Source: Paenibacillus xylanexedens
GTDB taxonomy: Bacteria > Bacillota > Bacilli > Paenibacillales > Paenibacillaceae
DNA: 64,000 bases
Assembly (NCBI RefSeq): GCF_007676705.1
Contig: NZ_VEBF01000001.1
Span: 1,178,001 to 1,242,000, forward strand
Direction of reading: 5' to 3'
Notes under the pieces: generated by a model
The model's database searches: none
The model's input: the letters and a program-made list of their open reading frames with translations, nothing else
What the model was told of the DNA's origin: nothing
Shown: positions 25,887 through 34,882 of the stretch, in pieces
Layout of the letters: each line of letters starts with the position of its first letter
Position numbering within the stretch: position 1 is the stretch's first letter
Position numbers and translations under genes: made by a program

Positions 25887-27311
25887 TTAGCAGTCGAAGT
25901 AGAGGCTGTACTCGTGCGGATGAATGCGGATCGCTACTGCTTTCGCTTCATCACGTTTGAGGTTGATGTAGTTTTCAATGAATTCTTTTGTGAATACGCC
26001 GCCTTCAGTCAAGAACTCGTTATCAGCTGCCAATGCATCAAGTGCTTCTTCGAGGGAAGCTGGCACACTGCGGATGTTTTCTTTATCTGCATCAGACAGG
26101 TCATAGATGTTTTTGTCGAGCGGACCATATCCAAGCTCAGTTGGGTTGATTTTGCGTTTGATTCCATCCAGACCAGCCATCAGCATTGCGGAGAATGCCA
26201 AGTACGGGTTAGCTGTGGAGTCAGGTGTACGGAACTCGATACGACAACCTTTTGGTGTCACAGCTGCAACCGGAATACGTACTGCTGCAGAACGGTTACC
26301 TTTGGAGTAAACCAGGTTTACTGGTGCTTCGTAACCAGGTACGAGACGTTTAAACGAGTTCGTACTAGGGTTAGTCAAAGCGATCAGTGCCGGAGCATGG
26401 TACAAGATACCTCCGATGTAGTGCAGAGCCATTTCACTCAGGTTAGCATATCCCGCTTTGTCATAGAACAATGGGGAATCGCCATCGAAGATGGATTGGT
26501 GAACGTGCATTCCGCTACCATTATCACCGAACAATGGTTTTGGCATGAATGTTGCTACTTTACCATATTGACGTGCAGTGTTGTGCACGATGTATTTGTA
26601 TGCAAGCAGATTATCTGCTGTTTTCTTCAGTGTATCAAAACGGAAGTTGATTTCGGCTTGACCCGCTGTCGCCACTTCATGGTGATGACGCTCGATGGAC
26701 AGGCCAGCTTCTTCCAAAAGGCGACACATTTCGCTACGAATATCTTGTTGTGTATCGACTGGCGCTACTGGAACATATCCGCCTTTAGTGCGAACTTTGA
26801 AGCCCAGGTTACCGCCTTCTTCTTTGCGGTTCGTGTTCCATGAAGCTTCTTCGGAATCTACGAAGTAGGAAGAGCTGTTCGTTCCGCTCTCATAACGTAC
26901 ATCGTCGAAGATAAAGAACTCGGATTCAGGTGCGAAGAATGCCGCTGTACCTACACCGCTCTCTTGCAAGTAAGCTTCTGCTTTAACAGCGATGCTGCGT
27001 GAGTCACGCTCATAACGCTCGCCATCCGGAGTGAAGATATCACACATAACATTCAATGTAGGGTGTGCAGTGAACGGATCGACATAAGTCGCTTCAGGAT
27101 CTGGCATCATAACCATATCGGACTCTTCAATTCCGCGGAAACCTTGGATAGAAGAACCGTCAAAAGCTACTCCATTTACGAACGTGTCTGCATCAACAGC
27201 CGAAGCTGGCAACGAGATGTGATGTGCACGACCAGCTAAATCTACAAAACGAAAATCTACCCACTCGATGTTGTTCTCTTGAATTGATTTCAATACGTTT
27301 TCAACCGACAT
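25887..27311 (-). CDS. glnA: Glutamine synthetase, GSI-beta-like
   Basis: 474 residues from the ATG at 27311, preceded by GGGAGGA; an extension to 27392 lacks a ribosome site. It makes glutamine from glutamate, ammonia and ATP as a dodecamer. Motifs: DGSSIQGF, FAPESEFFIF, GGYVPVAPVDTQQDIRSEM, FGDNGSGMHVHQS and NRSAAVRIP. Firmicute GlnA is usually GSI-alpha, about 444 residues. This protein carries the roughly 25-residue insertion of the GSI-beta type (about 150-175) and Tyr403 in KNIYDL, the equivalent of the E. coli adenylylation site. No adenylyltransferase is visible here. The C-terminus also departs from the GSI-alpha form. A perfect GlnR/TnrA box upstream points to nitrogen control. Confidence 0.93.
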   Translation of the reverse strand: MSVENVLKSIQENNIEWVDFRFVDLAGRAHHISLPASAVDADTFVNGVAFDGSSIQGFRGIEESDMVMMPDPEATYVDPFTAHPTLNVMCDIFTPDGERYERDSRSIAVKAEAYLQESGVGTAAFFAPESEFFIFDDVRYESGTNSSSYFVDSEEASWNTNRKEEGGNLGFKVRTKGGYVPVAPVDTQQDIRSEMCRLLEEAGLSIERHHHEVATAGQAEINFRFDTLKKTADNLLAYKYIVHNTARQYGKVATFMPKPLFGDNGSGMHVHQSIFDGDSPLFYDKAGYANLSEMALHYIGGILYHAPALIALTNPSTNSFKRLVPGYEAPVNLVYSKGNRSAAVRIPVAAVTPKGCRIEFRTPDSTANPYLAFSAMLMAGLDGIKRKINPTELGYGPLDKNIYDLSDADKENIRSVPASLEEALDALAADNEFLTEGGVFTKEFIENYINLKRDEAKAVAIRIHPHEYSLYFDC

Positions 27312-27390
27312 GTATTCGTCCTCCCAAATATTCCGAACATTAAACAACCCCACTAAGAAAATGTCTAAATTCGAATTTTTTTCTGTCGTC

Positions 27391-27420
27391 ATTATAAATT
27401 CTGAAACATGACATCGTCAA
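27391..27420 (-). promoter_or_regulatory. Promoter of glnA
   Basis: TTGACG (27415-27420) and a perfect TATAAT (27391-27396) on the minus strand, 18 bases apart. The leader is about 75 bases. Confidence 0.7.
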
Positions 27421-27448
27421 TACGTATGTAAGGTATTTTTTGCGAGGA

Positions 27449-27465
27449 TGTTAGATATACTCACA
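27449..27465. promoter_or_regulatory. GlnR/TnrA box upstream of glnA
   Basis: TGTTAGATATACTCACA fits the consensus TGTNA-N7-TNACA without a mismatch. Its centre is about 73 bases upstream of the predicted transcription start, a place better suited to activation than to blocking. The rest of the gap 27466-27632 is AT-rich; one weak half-matching site near 27534-27548 was not accepted. Confidence 0.75.
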
Positions 27466-27632
27466 TTTTATAAATATAATAAATTCATATAACAACACTA
27501 TTACTATACATTTAACCGATTTAATGCGGTAAAGTGACCCTTTTTACATCCTAAATCATGGAAAAAACTTCACATCATAAATATTTCTTATCACCATTGA
27601 TTAATAAATACGTTCAAAACTGCAAAATGTAC

Positions 27633-27691
27633 AAAAAACCGGACATCCACCTGCTTCCGTCGCAATAAATACGACCACAGGAGATGCCCGG
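27633..27691 (-). terminator. Terminator of the DAHP synthase gene
   Basis: CCGG-x-CATC-xx-CCTG and the matching CAGG, GATG, CCGG arms form an interrupted stem around a long loop. TTTTTTG follows on the minus strand. Confidence 0.75.
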
Positions 27692-27725
27692 AATTGATCC
27701 AGACTCTTGACTATGATTTCTTAAA

Positions 27726-28790
27726 CTATACGCCTACACGAGCCGGGAAAAATTCTGCCGGTTGTTTGGCTGTGCTGAATGATTTACCCACGATTGGTGC
27801 CAATTTCTCCAGATCCTGCAGCAGGTTGGCGAATTGATCAGGGAACAAGGACTGCACACCATCTCCTGTCATGGAGTTATCCGGATCGGTATGCATTTCA
27901 ATAATCAGACCATTGGCACCCGCAGCAACGGAAGCCTTCGTCATTGGTTCCACCAGTTCACGACGTCCAGTACCATGGCTCGGGTCCGAAATAACTGGCA
28001 GATGGCTCAGAGACTGCAGAACAGGGATCGCTGACAGATCAAGCGTATTCCGTGTGTAGGATTCAAACGTACGAATACCACGCTCACACAACATGACATT
28101 CGGGTTACCACCCGCAAGAATGTATTCAGCCGCATTCAATAATTCATCGTACGTCGCACTGAAGCCACGTTTCAACAATACCGGTTTGCCACACTCACCC
28201 AATTTGCGGAGCAGGTCAAAGTTCTGCATGTTACGTGTACCTACTTGCAGAATATCTGCGTACTCGGCGCAAATATCCACATACTCTGGCGTCATGACTT
28301 CTGTAATCGTCAGCAGGTCATGTTTCTTTCCTGCTTCCGCCATCATGATCAATCCTTCTACACCCGTTCCCTGGAAGCTGTATGGACCCGTACGTGGCTT
28401 AAATGCGCCCCCACGCAGCACTTGCCCACCAGCAGCTTTCACTAGCCCAGCAATCTCATCAATCTGTGCAGCGGATTCAACCGCACAAGGTCCGCCCATG
28501 ACAACAAGTTCTTTTCCGCCGATATCTACACCTTTGATGGAGATCACCGTATCTTCCGGATGGAAGTCACGACTCGCCAATTTGTAGGACTTTGAAATCT
28601 TGACGACATTCTCAACGCCCTTCATTTGACGAAGATGTTCTTGCATTTTAGGTTCAACTTTGCCAATCAGACCAATGATGGTACGATCCTCTCCGCGAGA
28701 GATATGCACCTGAAGCCCTTCTTTTTCGATGACTGCCACGATATCCTGGATCTGTTCCTCTGGAGTAGCCTTGCCTGCAATAACGATCAT
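27726..28790 (-). CDS. aroF: 3-deoxy-7-phosphoheptulonate (DAHP) synthase
   Basis: 354 residues from the ATG at 28790. An ATG 12 bases earlier abuts the AAGGAAGG ribosome site and is unlikely. An N-terminal ferredoxin-like regulatory domain (about 1-75) precedes the barrel (about 90-340), the architecture of Thermotoga-type DAHP synthases without the chorismate mutase domain found in B. subtilis AroA. Barrel motifs: VVMGGPCAVES, LRGGAFKPRTGPYSFQG, and SHLPVISDPSHGTGRRELV with metal-binding residues. It condenses PEP and erythrose 4-phosphate at the start of aromatic amino-acid synthesis. It has its own promoter and a long leader with a hairpin. Confidence 0.94.
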   Translation of the reverse strand: MIVIAGKATPEEQIQDIVAVIEKEGLQVHISRGEDRTIIGLIGKVEPKMQEHLRQMKGVENVVKISKSYKLASRDFHPEDTVISIKGVDIGGKELVVMGGPCAVESAAQIDEIAGLVKAAGGQVLRGGAFKPRTGPYSFQGTGVEGLIMMAEAGKKHDLLTITEVMTPEYVDICAEYADILQVGTRNMQNFDLLRKLGECGKPVLLKRGFSATYDELLNAAEYILAGGNPNVMLCERGIRTFESYTRNTLDLSAIPVLQSLSHLPVISDPSHGTGRRELVEPMTKASVAAGANGLIIEMHTDPDNSMTGDGVQSLFPDQFANLLQDLEKLAPIVGKSFSTAKQPAEFFPARVGV

Positions 28791-28870
28791 ATAAATTCCC
28801 ATCCTTCCTTGTATGAGAGCACTGTATATTTCTTAACGTGCGTCTGATTAAAATAAAAAAACTCTGTCAC

Positions 28871-28896
28871 GCTTAAACGCTTGTTCGCTTTTAAGC
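28871..28896 (-). promoter_or_regulatory. Leader hairpin upstream of the DAHP synthase gene
   Basis: GCTTAAAAGC and GCGTTTAAGC pair at 9 of 10 positions around six bases. A TTTTTTATTTT run begins 9 bases later on the minus strand, so an attenuator-like role is possible but unproven. Confidence 0.35.
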
Positions 28897-28913
28897 TTTT
28901 ATCCGTTAAAGTA

Positions 28914-28942
28914 AATATATCATAGTTCCCCTGTTGCGTCAA
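28914..28942 (-). promoter_or_regulatory. Promoter of the DAHP synthase gene
   Basis: TTGACG (28937-28942) and TATATT (28914-28919) on the minus strand, each 5/6, separated by 17 bases. The leader is about 120 bases. Confidence 0.6.
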
Positions 28943-28965
28943 GGTACACATTCCTTATCCATGCA

Positions 28966-29020
28966 CAAAAAGAACCCTGTTCCACAGGCTCCGAATTCGG
29001 TTCTGTGTAACAGGGTTCTT
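28966..29020 (-). terminator. Terminator of ispH
   Basis: AAGAACCCTGTT-c-CACAG and CTGTG-t-AACAGGGTTCTT pair across a 15-base loop, ending in five T residues on the minus strand. Confidence 0.9.
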
Positions 29021-29046
29021 CTCATTTCCACTTACATTTCGTTGCC

Positions 29047-30000
29047 CTACGGTGTACGTGTTTTTTCTCTAACTGGAGGCAGCAGTTTGCTCATGTTCAC
29101 GGTACGCTTGATTTCCCACGTCTCCGGCTTGTCATGTTCATACTGTTCCAGATAAAGAATAACTTCCTTCGTGATCGGTGTTGGTGTTGAAGCACCCGAA
29201 GTAACCGCCACCTTATTTACACCTTTCAACCATTCTTGCTGAATCTCGGAAACATCGGATACACGGTAGGCCGTAACACCCGCAATCTCCTCCGACACTT
29301 GTGCCAGACGGTTAGAGTTATTGCTGCGAGGATCACCCACCACGATAACCAGGTCCGCTTGACCTGCCTGTTCAGCAACAGCTTCCTGACGAACCTGAGT
29401 TGCGAGGCAAATCTCATTATGAATCTCAGCGCCCGGGAATTTCTCCAGCAGACGACTCATAATGTGCTTGATATCCCATTGACTCATCGTTGTTTGATTC
29501 GTAATCAGGATTTTGCCTGAAGGAACGTTCAGTCCATCGATCTCTTCTTCCTTCTCGATCAGGTGAACTAGGTCTGGCGCAACCCCAACAGCACCTTCTG
29601 GTTCAGGATGGTTCCTTTTACCAATATAGATAATCTGATAACCTTCTGCTGTCTTTTCGCGAATGAGATCATGTGTCTTGGTCACATCAGGGCATGTTGC
29701 ATCCACTGTTGTCAATCCTTTGTCCCGTGCCAGCTTGCGCACTTCAGGAGACACACCGTGAGCTGTGAAAATAATCGTGCCACTCTCCACTTGGCTCAAA
29801 ATATCCATCCGGTTCGGACCGTCCAATGTAATAATGCCTTCATCTTCAAAGGAATCCGTCACATGTTGGTTATGCACAATCATCCCCAATATATAAATAG
29901 GCCGTGGTAAATCCAGATTGCGTGCCGCTTGACGCGCGAGCACCATCGCATCCACAACGCCGTAACAATATCCACGCGGCGAAATTCGCAGTACTTCCAC
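29047..30000 (-). CDS. ispH: 4-hydroxy-3-methylbut-2-enyl diphosphate reductase
   Basis: 317 residues from a GTG at 30000, giving the family N-terminus [20 protein letters not shown] lies just upstream. A TTG-started extension to 30093 would overlap the upstream kinase gene and is rejected. Three conserved cysteines for the Fe-S cluster are seen in [18 protein letters not shown] and NEICLATQ. It is the last enzyme of the MEP isoprenoid pathway, making IPP and DMAPP. It follows the sensor kinase gene by 67 bases on the same strand, so read-through is possible. Confidence 0.95.
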   Translation of the reverse strand: MEVLRISPRGYCYGVVDAMVLARQAARNLDLPRPIYILGMIVHNQHVTDSFEDEGIITLDGPNRMDILSQVESGTIIFTAHGVSPEVRKLARDKGLTTVDATCPDVTKTHDLIREKTAEGYQIIYIGKRNHPEPEGAVGVAPDLVHLIEKEEEIDGLNVPSGKILITNQTTMSQWDIKHIMSRLLEKFPGAEIHNEICLATQVRQEAVAEQAGQADLVIVVGDPRSNNSNRLAQVSEEIAGVTAYRVSDVSEIQQEWLKGVNKVAVTSGASTPTPITKEVILYLEQYEHDKPETWEIKRTVNMSKLLPPVREKTRTP

Positions 30001-30067
30001 TTGGTTGCCACCCGCTTTCTTTCTCGGCAACGTTGCCGATGTAATTGCAGTCCTGTCTATTATACCT

Positions 30068-31528
30068 TTATTCGATAGGCGGAGCAAAGACAACCGGCAA
30101 CCAGATAATAAAGGTCGTTCCTTCTCCGCGTCTAGTCACAACCTCGACCGACCCATGGTGTTCCTCAATAATCCACTTCGCAATCGAAAGTCCCAGACCT
30201 ATGCCCGGTGTAGCCCCGCGTGATTCATCTGCCCGATAGAAGCGATCAAAGATGAACGGCACTTCGTCCCGATCCATCCCAATACCGGTGTCGCTGATGC
30301 GTAGTCCCACCTGACCTTTGTATAATACGGCATCCAGCGTCACAGAGCCTTCAGGTGTGTATTTAAACGCATTTTCGATGAAAATAAACAGCATCTGTTG
30401 CAGATAGTCCTTGCTACCGTTCACATAAATGCCGTTAAGGATGGAAAAATCTCCTGGAAGCCAGTCTGCCTGACGATCCAGAAATTGTGCTCTGCGTGCC
30501 ACTTCCTGTACGAGAATCTGCAGTGGGATCGGATTCAGTTCAATTTTCTGACCCGTATCCGCTCTCGCCAGCGATAACATGTCGCTGATCAGCCTGCTCA
30601 TACGTTTTCCCTCGTCCGCCATGTCTTCAATGGCTTCCAGCGACATTTGTTTGACAGTCTCCTCATCCAGATTCGGTCGGTCGGTTCCCTCCTGATCCCA
30701 TAACTTCTTCAGGAAGTCTACGTTCCCGCGAATGGTGGTCAGCGGCGTACGAAGTTCATGCGATGCATCGGATACAAAGCGGCGCTGGGCAGCATTCGTC
30801 TCCTCTAAACCGCGGAATGACAATTCTGTACGTTCAAGCATATTATTAACCGTTTCAATCAGACGCCCGATCTCATCCTTCGGCCCCGCATATTGAATTC
30901 GTACACTTAAGTCATCACCGGATTGGATCTGATTCGCAGCATCAATGACATTCACGAGCGGACGCATCGACTTGCGGGCCAGAACGAGACCTGAGGTAAT
31001 AGCGAGGGCCATCGCTACCAGCCAGCCAAAAACCAAAATATTAAGCAACGCTTCCAGCAAGCGCTCCTGTGAACTTACATTCGCACCAACCTGAAGAATT
31101 CCTCTGACTTCATTGGTTCCCTGAAGAGAAAGGGGGAGCTGATTCACCAGAAACGGCGTTCCATCCACATAGATCTTGGATATGCCCCGCTTTTCAATAA
31201 TTTCATTGGATTTCAATACTGGAAACTGAATCCTCAGTTTCTCCATATTACCGGAAATTCTGCCTGAACGACTCTGATAATCCCAGAGTTGAATATAGAT
31301 TTGTGCCTCCTGAAGCTGACTCTCTGTAAATGGGTCCAGATCCAACGACTGTGAAAGAGGATTTACACCGATCTGCTCCGTTATCCGGGCACTCTTCACC
31401 TTCAATTGCTGTTCGACTTCCTGATAGGAGTTAAAATACACAAAGGCATAGATGACAACGCCCCAAAAAATAAGCACGGCGGCCAGGATACCAGAATACC
31501 ATGCGGTTAATCTTAACCGGATGGACAT
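30068..31528 (-). CDS. Sensor histidine kinase (OmpR-partner type)
   Basis: 486 residues from the ATG at 31528, which has GAGAGGTGA about 8 bases before it and begins 1 base after the response regulator stop. Layout: membrane helix about 8-30, extracellular domain about 31-165, second helix about 168-188, HAMP about 190-240, HisKA with the phospho-accepting His in [18 protein letters not shown], and HATPase_c with [15 protein letters not shown] and [11 protein letters not shown]. The pair adjoins an HtrA protease gene, as CssRS does in Bacillus control and MprAB in mycobacteria, so an envelope-stress signal is a reasonable inference. Confidence 0.93.
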   Translation of the reverse strand: MSIRLRLTAWYSGILAAVLIFWGVVIYAFVYFNSYQEVEQQLKVKSARITEQIGVNPLSQSLDLDPFTESQLQEAQIYIQLWDYQSRSGRISGNMEKLRIQFPVLKSNEIIEKRGISKIYVDGTPFLVNQLPLSLQGTNEVRGILQVGANVSSQERLLEALLNILVFGWLVAMALAITSGLVLARKSMRPLVNVIDAANQIQSGDDLSVRIQYAGPKDEIGRLIETVNNMLERTELSFRGLEETNAAQRRFVSDASHELRTPLTTIRGNVDFLKKLWDQEGTDRPNLDEETVKQMSLEAIEDMADEGKRMSRLISDMLSLARADTGQKIELNPIPLQILVQEVARRAQFLDRQADWLPGDFSILNGIYVNGSKDYLQQMLFIFIENAFKYTPEGSVTLDAVLYKGQVGLRISDTGIGMDRDEVPFIFDRFYRADESRGATPGIGLGLSIAKWIIEEHHGSVEVVTRRGEGTTFIIWLPVVFAPPIE

Positions 31529-31529
31529 G

Positions 31530-32219
31530 TCAGGAGTCACCTCTCAGAATATAGCCGGCTCCCCGGATGGTCTGGATTAGACGTTTGCCACCGTATTCTT
31601 CGGTCTTCTGTCTGAGCATGGCAATGTACACTTCAAGCACGTTAGACTCACCGCTGTAATCATAACCCCAGATTTTATCCATAATCAGATCGCGGGATAG
31701 GACCCGTCTTGGATTTTGCATAAACAGATTCAACAGTTCAAATTCCTTGGCAGTCAGTTCCAGACGTTGCCCATCCCGCAATACTTCACGTGAGTCATTG
31801 TCCAGAATAATATCCTCATACATCAGGCGATTGTCCGGCGTGCCCGCGATGTCTGACTTGCGACGCAACAATGCACGAACACGTGCCAATAATTCTTCCA
31901 ACGCAAAAGGCTTCACGAGATAGTCGTCGGCCCCTGTGTCCAATCCGGTCACCCGGCTCTGCACTTCATCCTTAGCCGTCAGCATTAGCACAGGCACTTT
32001 GCTGCCTGCTTCTCTCAGTCTGCGACATACCTCAAATCCGTCAATCTGCGGCATCATCACATCAAGTACAACGATGTCCGGCTCTTTATCCATCAGTTTG
32101 CTGAGGCCTTCGGCTCCATTGGAAGCGGTCTGTACCTCATATCCTTCAAAAGCCAGCCCCCGGCGGAGCATGGACACAATTTTTTCGTCATCATCGACAA
32201 TCAAAATAGTTGAGCGCAT
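31530..32219 (-). CDS. OmpR/PhoB-family response regulator
   Basis: 229 residues. Receiver domain 1-120 with the acidic pair Asp9/Asp10, phospho-acceptor Asp53 (VVLDVMMP), Thr and Lys of the active site (MLTAKDE, LVKPFA). Winged-helix DNA-binding domain about 130-228 (LTAKEFELLNLFMQNPRRVLSR, TIRGAGYIL). It forms a two-gene unit with the following kinase. The htrA gene lies upstream on the same strand behind a terminator and has direct repeats in its promoter region that this regulator could bind. Confidence 0.94.
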   Translation of the reverse strand: MRSTILIVDDDEKIVSMLRRGLAFEGYEVQTASNGAEGLSKLMDKEPDIVVLDVMMPQIDGFEVCRRLREAGSKVPVLMLTAKDEVQSRVTGLDTGADDYLVKPFALEELLARVRALLRRKSDIAGTPDNRLMYEDIILDNDSREVLRDGQRLELTAKEFELLNLFMQNPRRVLSRDLIMDKIWGYDYSGESNVLEVYIAMLRQKTEEYGGKRLIQTIRGAGYILRGDS

Positions 32220-32337
32220 GGTCTTTCTCCTTTATCCTAACGTTTTATCCCATTGTAACAGGCAGAAGCACAATCTGCATCTTCAAGTAGAAGGCTCCAT
32301 TCAAGCATGCTCCATTGTTATCCCGTTAGTTCAGGGC

Positions 32338-32370
32338 AAAAAAACGGAAGGGCCTTCAAACCCTTCCGTT
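32338..32370 (-). terminator. Terminator between htrA and the two-component genes
   Basis: AACGGAAGGG and CCCTTCCGTT form a 10-bp stem (32343-32370), followed by seven T residues on the minus strand. It separates htrA from the regulator-kinase unit. Confidence 0.93.
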
Positions 32371-32390
32371 CTGCCAATCCTAACCCAATA

Positions 32391-34052
32391 TTATGGTTGT
32401 TGTTGTGTATCTGTTGTTTGTGAAGTATCAAAATCATTTTTGTTTCCAATTTTGATTTTCAGATCCATCTTCTTACCATCACGCACAACATTCAATGTCA
32501 CTTCACTGCCGATTTCCTGTTTCTTGATAAAATCTATCAGATCCTGACTTGTGGCGTAAGGGGTACCGTTCGCACCTGTAATGATGTCATATGCACGAAG
32601 ATCTGCTTGGTAAGCCGGCGATTGGAAGATCGTGCTGGCTACAACTGAACCTTCGGTCACATCTGTTCCCATTTGTTTAGCGACTTCAGGTGTGAGAGCC
32701 ATCAGAGATGCACCGATAAAGGGTACTGGCTCTTTAGGAACTTCTTTGTTCTCTTTAAGATATTTAACGGCTTCAGAGATGACGCTCGACGGGATCGCAA
32801 AACCAATTCCTTGTGCATCTGCGCTTACTGCAACGTTCATTCCGATGACTTCCCCATTCAGGTTAAGCAACGGACCACCGGAGTTCCCCGGATTAATCGA
32901 AGCATCCGTTTGCAGCAAATGGCTGTACTCACGTGTTTTTCCTGTTTCTTCATCTGGAATGCTGATCGTACGTTCTTTGGCACTCAGTACACCTGCTGTA
33001 ACCGTGTGTTCGAATCCTTCAGGGTTACCGATAGCTACAAGCCACTCACCGACTTGAGTACTATTGGAATCACCCAGTGGAGCTACAGGGAACGCATCGT
33101 CACCACTGTTTTTCTCAATTTTCAATACAGCCAAATCCAGATCAAAGCTGCTTCCCAGCAGTTTAGCTTCATAAGGTTTACTGTTGTTCTCCAGGGTTAC
33201 CTGGATTACATCTGCACCCTGAACTACGTGTTGATTCGTCAGGATATATCCTTCTTTGTCAAAAATAAATCCGGAACCAATGCCCATAGGCACAAGCTGA
33301 TTACTGCTTTGTGGTTGCTGGCTTTGGCCTTGATTGCCTTCCGTTCCGCCCCCATTACCGAAGAAGTATTGGTACAGCGGATCGCTTGTATTCGATCCAC
33401 CCTGACCAGTACCTGTACGTGAGGACTGCTTCGCGAGTGTTTCGATTTTGACGACAGCCGGACTTGTACTTGTTACTACGGAAGAAACATCTTCTTTGCC
33501 TGTTGGCAGTAACGACGCGGTTACATTGTTGCCTCCGCCTGTGTTCGTGGATGCTTCCTGTCCGGAGCTTTGACTGTCCGCGTTCGTAAGTGCTGTCTCC
33601 GGTGTGAACATGTTCGTTCTGTCAGCTGTGTACATGAGAACGGTAATGACCAACATCCCTGCAATAAAGGAAAACAGAAGTGATCTTACGGAAGAGCGCG
33701 GCTTGCGGTTATTATAATTCCAATTGCCTTTGCCGCCATTCCCTTGATCTCCACCATTACCTGAGCCGTTTCCGCCGACTCCGGACGATCTTTTCGCTTG
33801 CTCGGATGATCCGTTGTTATAGTAAGTAGGTACGGGTCTCACCGGTTCAGGTTTTGTAATCTCTACATTGCCTTCTTCACGCTGATTACTGCTTCCCATG
33901 TGATTTGCTGTATCTTCCTGATTTACGGACTGAAAAGGTCCATAAGAATAATAATAGGAGGATTCGTCCGTTCCGGAAGAATTGCGATTCTCCGTTTGTT
34001 TGATTTCGTTTTCATCTTCTTGACGGTTCGATCTATAATTACGTTCGTCCAT
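32391..34052 (-). CDS. htrA: HtrA/DegP-type membrane serine protease with PDZ domain
   Basis: 553 residues. A long, polar, low-complexity cytoplasmic N-terminus (1-120, with NGGDQGNGGKGN-like repeats) precedes one membrane helix (about 123-142). The trypsin-like domain is outside the cell: His275 in LTNQHVV, Asp306 in FDLDLAVLKI, Ser391 in NPGNSGGPLL. A C-terminal PDZ domain spans about 440-540. HtrA proteins degrade or refold misfolded exported proteins. In Bacillus the related genes are induced by secretion stress through CssRS. The neighbouring two-component genes fit this picture. GGGAGGT lies before the ATG. Confidence 0.93.
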   Translation of the reverse strand: MDERNYRSNRQEDENEIKQTENRNSSGTDESSYYYSYGPFQSVNQEDTANHMGSSNQREEGNVEITKPEPVRPVPTYYNNGSSEQAKRSSGVGGNGSGNGGDQGNGGKGNWNYNNRKPRSSVRSLLFSFIAGMLVITVLMYTADRTNMFTPETALTNADSQSSGQEASTNTGGGNNVTASLLPTGKEDVSSVVTSTSPAVVKIETLAKQSSRTGTGQGGSNTSDPLYQYFFGNGGGTEGNQGQSQQPQSSNQLVPMGIGSGFIFDKEGYILTNQHVVQGADVIQVTLENNSKPYEAKLLGSSFDLDLAVLKIEKNSGDDAFPVAPLGDSNSTQVGEWLVAIGNPEGFEHTVTAGVLSAKERTISIPDEETGKTREYSHLLQTDASINPGNSGGPLLNLNGEVIGMNVAVSADAQGIGFAIPSSVISEAVKYLKENKEVPKEPVPFIGASLMALTPEVAKQMGTDVTEGSVVASTIFQSPAYQADLRAYDIITGANGTPYATSQDLIDFIKKQEIGSEVTLNVVRDGKKMDLKIKIGNKNDFDTSQTTDTQQQP

Positions 34053-34120
34053 GCCTCTCTACCTCCCAATCTCTTATTCGCAAGAGATATTCTTTAACTG
34101 TCCTTATTTTGTACTTTAAA

Positions 34121-34137
34121 CCTTAACCGTACCTTAA
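34121..34137 (-). promoter_or_regulatory. Direct repeats upstream of htrA, candidate response-regulator site
   Basis: Two TTAAGG copies (minus strand) are spaced exactly 11 bases apart, about 70-85 bases before the htrA ATG, with TACAAA further downstream as a possible -10. Tandem repeats of one helical turn are the usual sites of OmpR-family regulators. This is an inference from position and form. Confidence 0.45.
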
Positions 34138-34201
34138 AAACAATTAAAAAGGAGATAAAAGCAAGTAAGAATAGATTAATTTCCCCCGTCATGACAGCAT
34201 T

Positions 34202-34864
34202 TTACCCTTTCGTTTTCACCCAGCCCTGACGATGCGCATAGATAGCCAATTGTGTACGATCATCCATCTCGCATTTCATCAGCAGGTTGCTCACATGTGT
34301 TTTGACGGTTTTGATACTGATATGTAATTCTTCTCCAATGTCTTTGTTGGTCTTTCCCTCTGCAATAAGTAACAGCACTTCCTTCTCTCGTTCAGTCAGA
34401 CCTGATTCGCTCTCTCTCGCTGTACGCTGTCTGATTCCCCGAGTTAATGCCTGCGACACATCACCTGTCATCACAGGCATGCCTCTGTAAGCCCCTTGAA
34501 GAGCATAGATCAGTTCTTCGGCCGACACCGTCTTCAGTACATAACTCACCGCACCCGCTTCAATCGCTTGAACAACAAGATCATCCTCCAGGAAACTGGT
34601 CAGCATCACAATCTTCATCTTCGGAAATTCAGTCATGATGGCTTTTGTTGCTTCAGCGCCATTCATTATTGGCATCATCAGATCCATCAGGATCAAGTCC
34701 GGCATTTCAATATCATTTAACTTACGCAACTGATCAAGCGCATCTTGCCCCTGGCTCGCTTCCCCCATCACATGAAAAGTAGGTTCCAGCATCAGATACG
34801 TTTTCAATCCCATGCGCACCATATCATGATCATCCACAATCATCACGTTTACTTTACCACTCAT
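34202..34864 (-). CDS. liaR: LiaR-like NarL-family response regulator
   Basis: 220 residues. Receiver domain with DDHDMVR, phospho-acceptor Asp61 in LILMDLMMP, and VLKTVSAEEL with the conserved Lys. C-terminal LuxR-type helix-turn-helix (LTEREKEVLLLIAEGKTNKDI, then HISIKTVKTHVSNLL). Third gene of the liaF-liaS-liaR order, 18 bases after liaS. In Bacillus, LiaR responds to lipid-II-binding antibiotics and induces envelope-protective genes. GAGGGGGAG precedes the ATG. Confidence 0.93.
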   Translation of the reverse strand: MSGKVNVMIVDDHDMVRMGLKTYLMLEPTFHVMGEASQGQDALDQLRKLNDIEMPDLILMDLMMPIMNGAEATKAIMTEFPKMKIVMLTSFLEDDLVVQAIEAGAVSYVLKTVSAEELIYALQGAYRGMPVMTGDVSQALTRGIRQRTARESESGLTEREKEVLLLIAEGKTNKDIGEELHISIKTVKTHVSNLLMKCEMDDRTQLAIYAHRQGWVKTKG

Positions 34865-34882
34865 TCCGTCTCCCCCTCTGGT

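Noticed and set aside
27534..27548. A second GlnR-like site, AGTGA followed by TTACA
   Set aside because: The spacing is six bases, not seven, and one half has a mismatch; not convincing beside the perfect box at 27449-27465.
29047..30093. Longer IspH starting from a TTG at 30093
   Set aside because: It would overlap the end of the kinase gene and add 31 residues foreign to the family; the GTG at 30000 fits.
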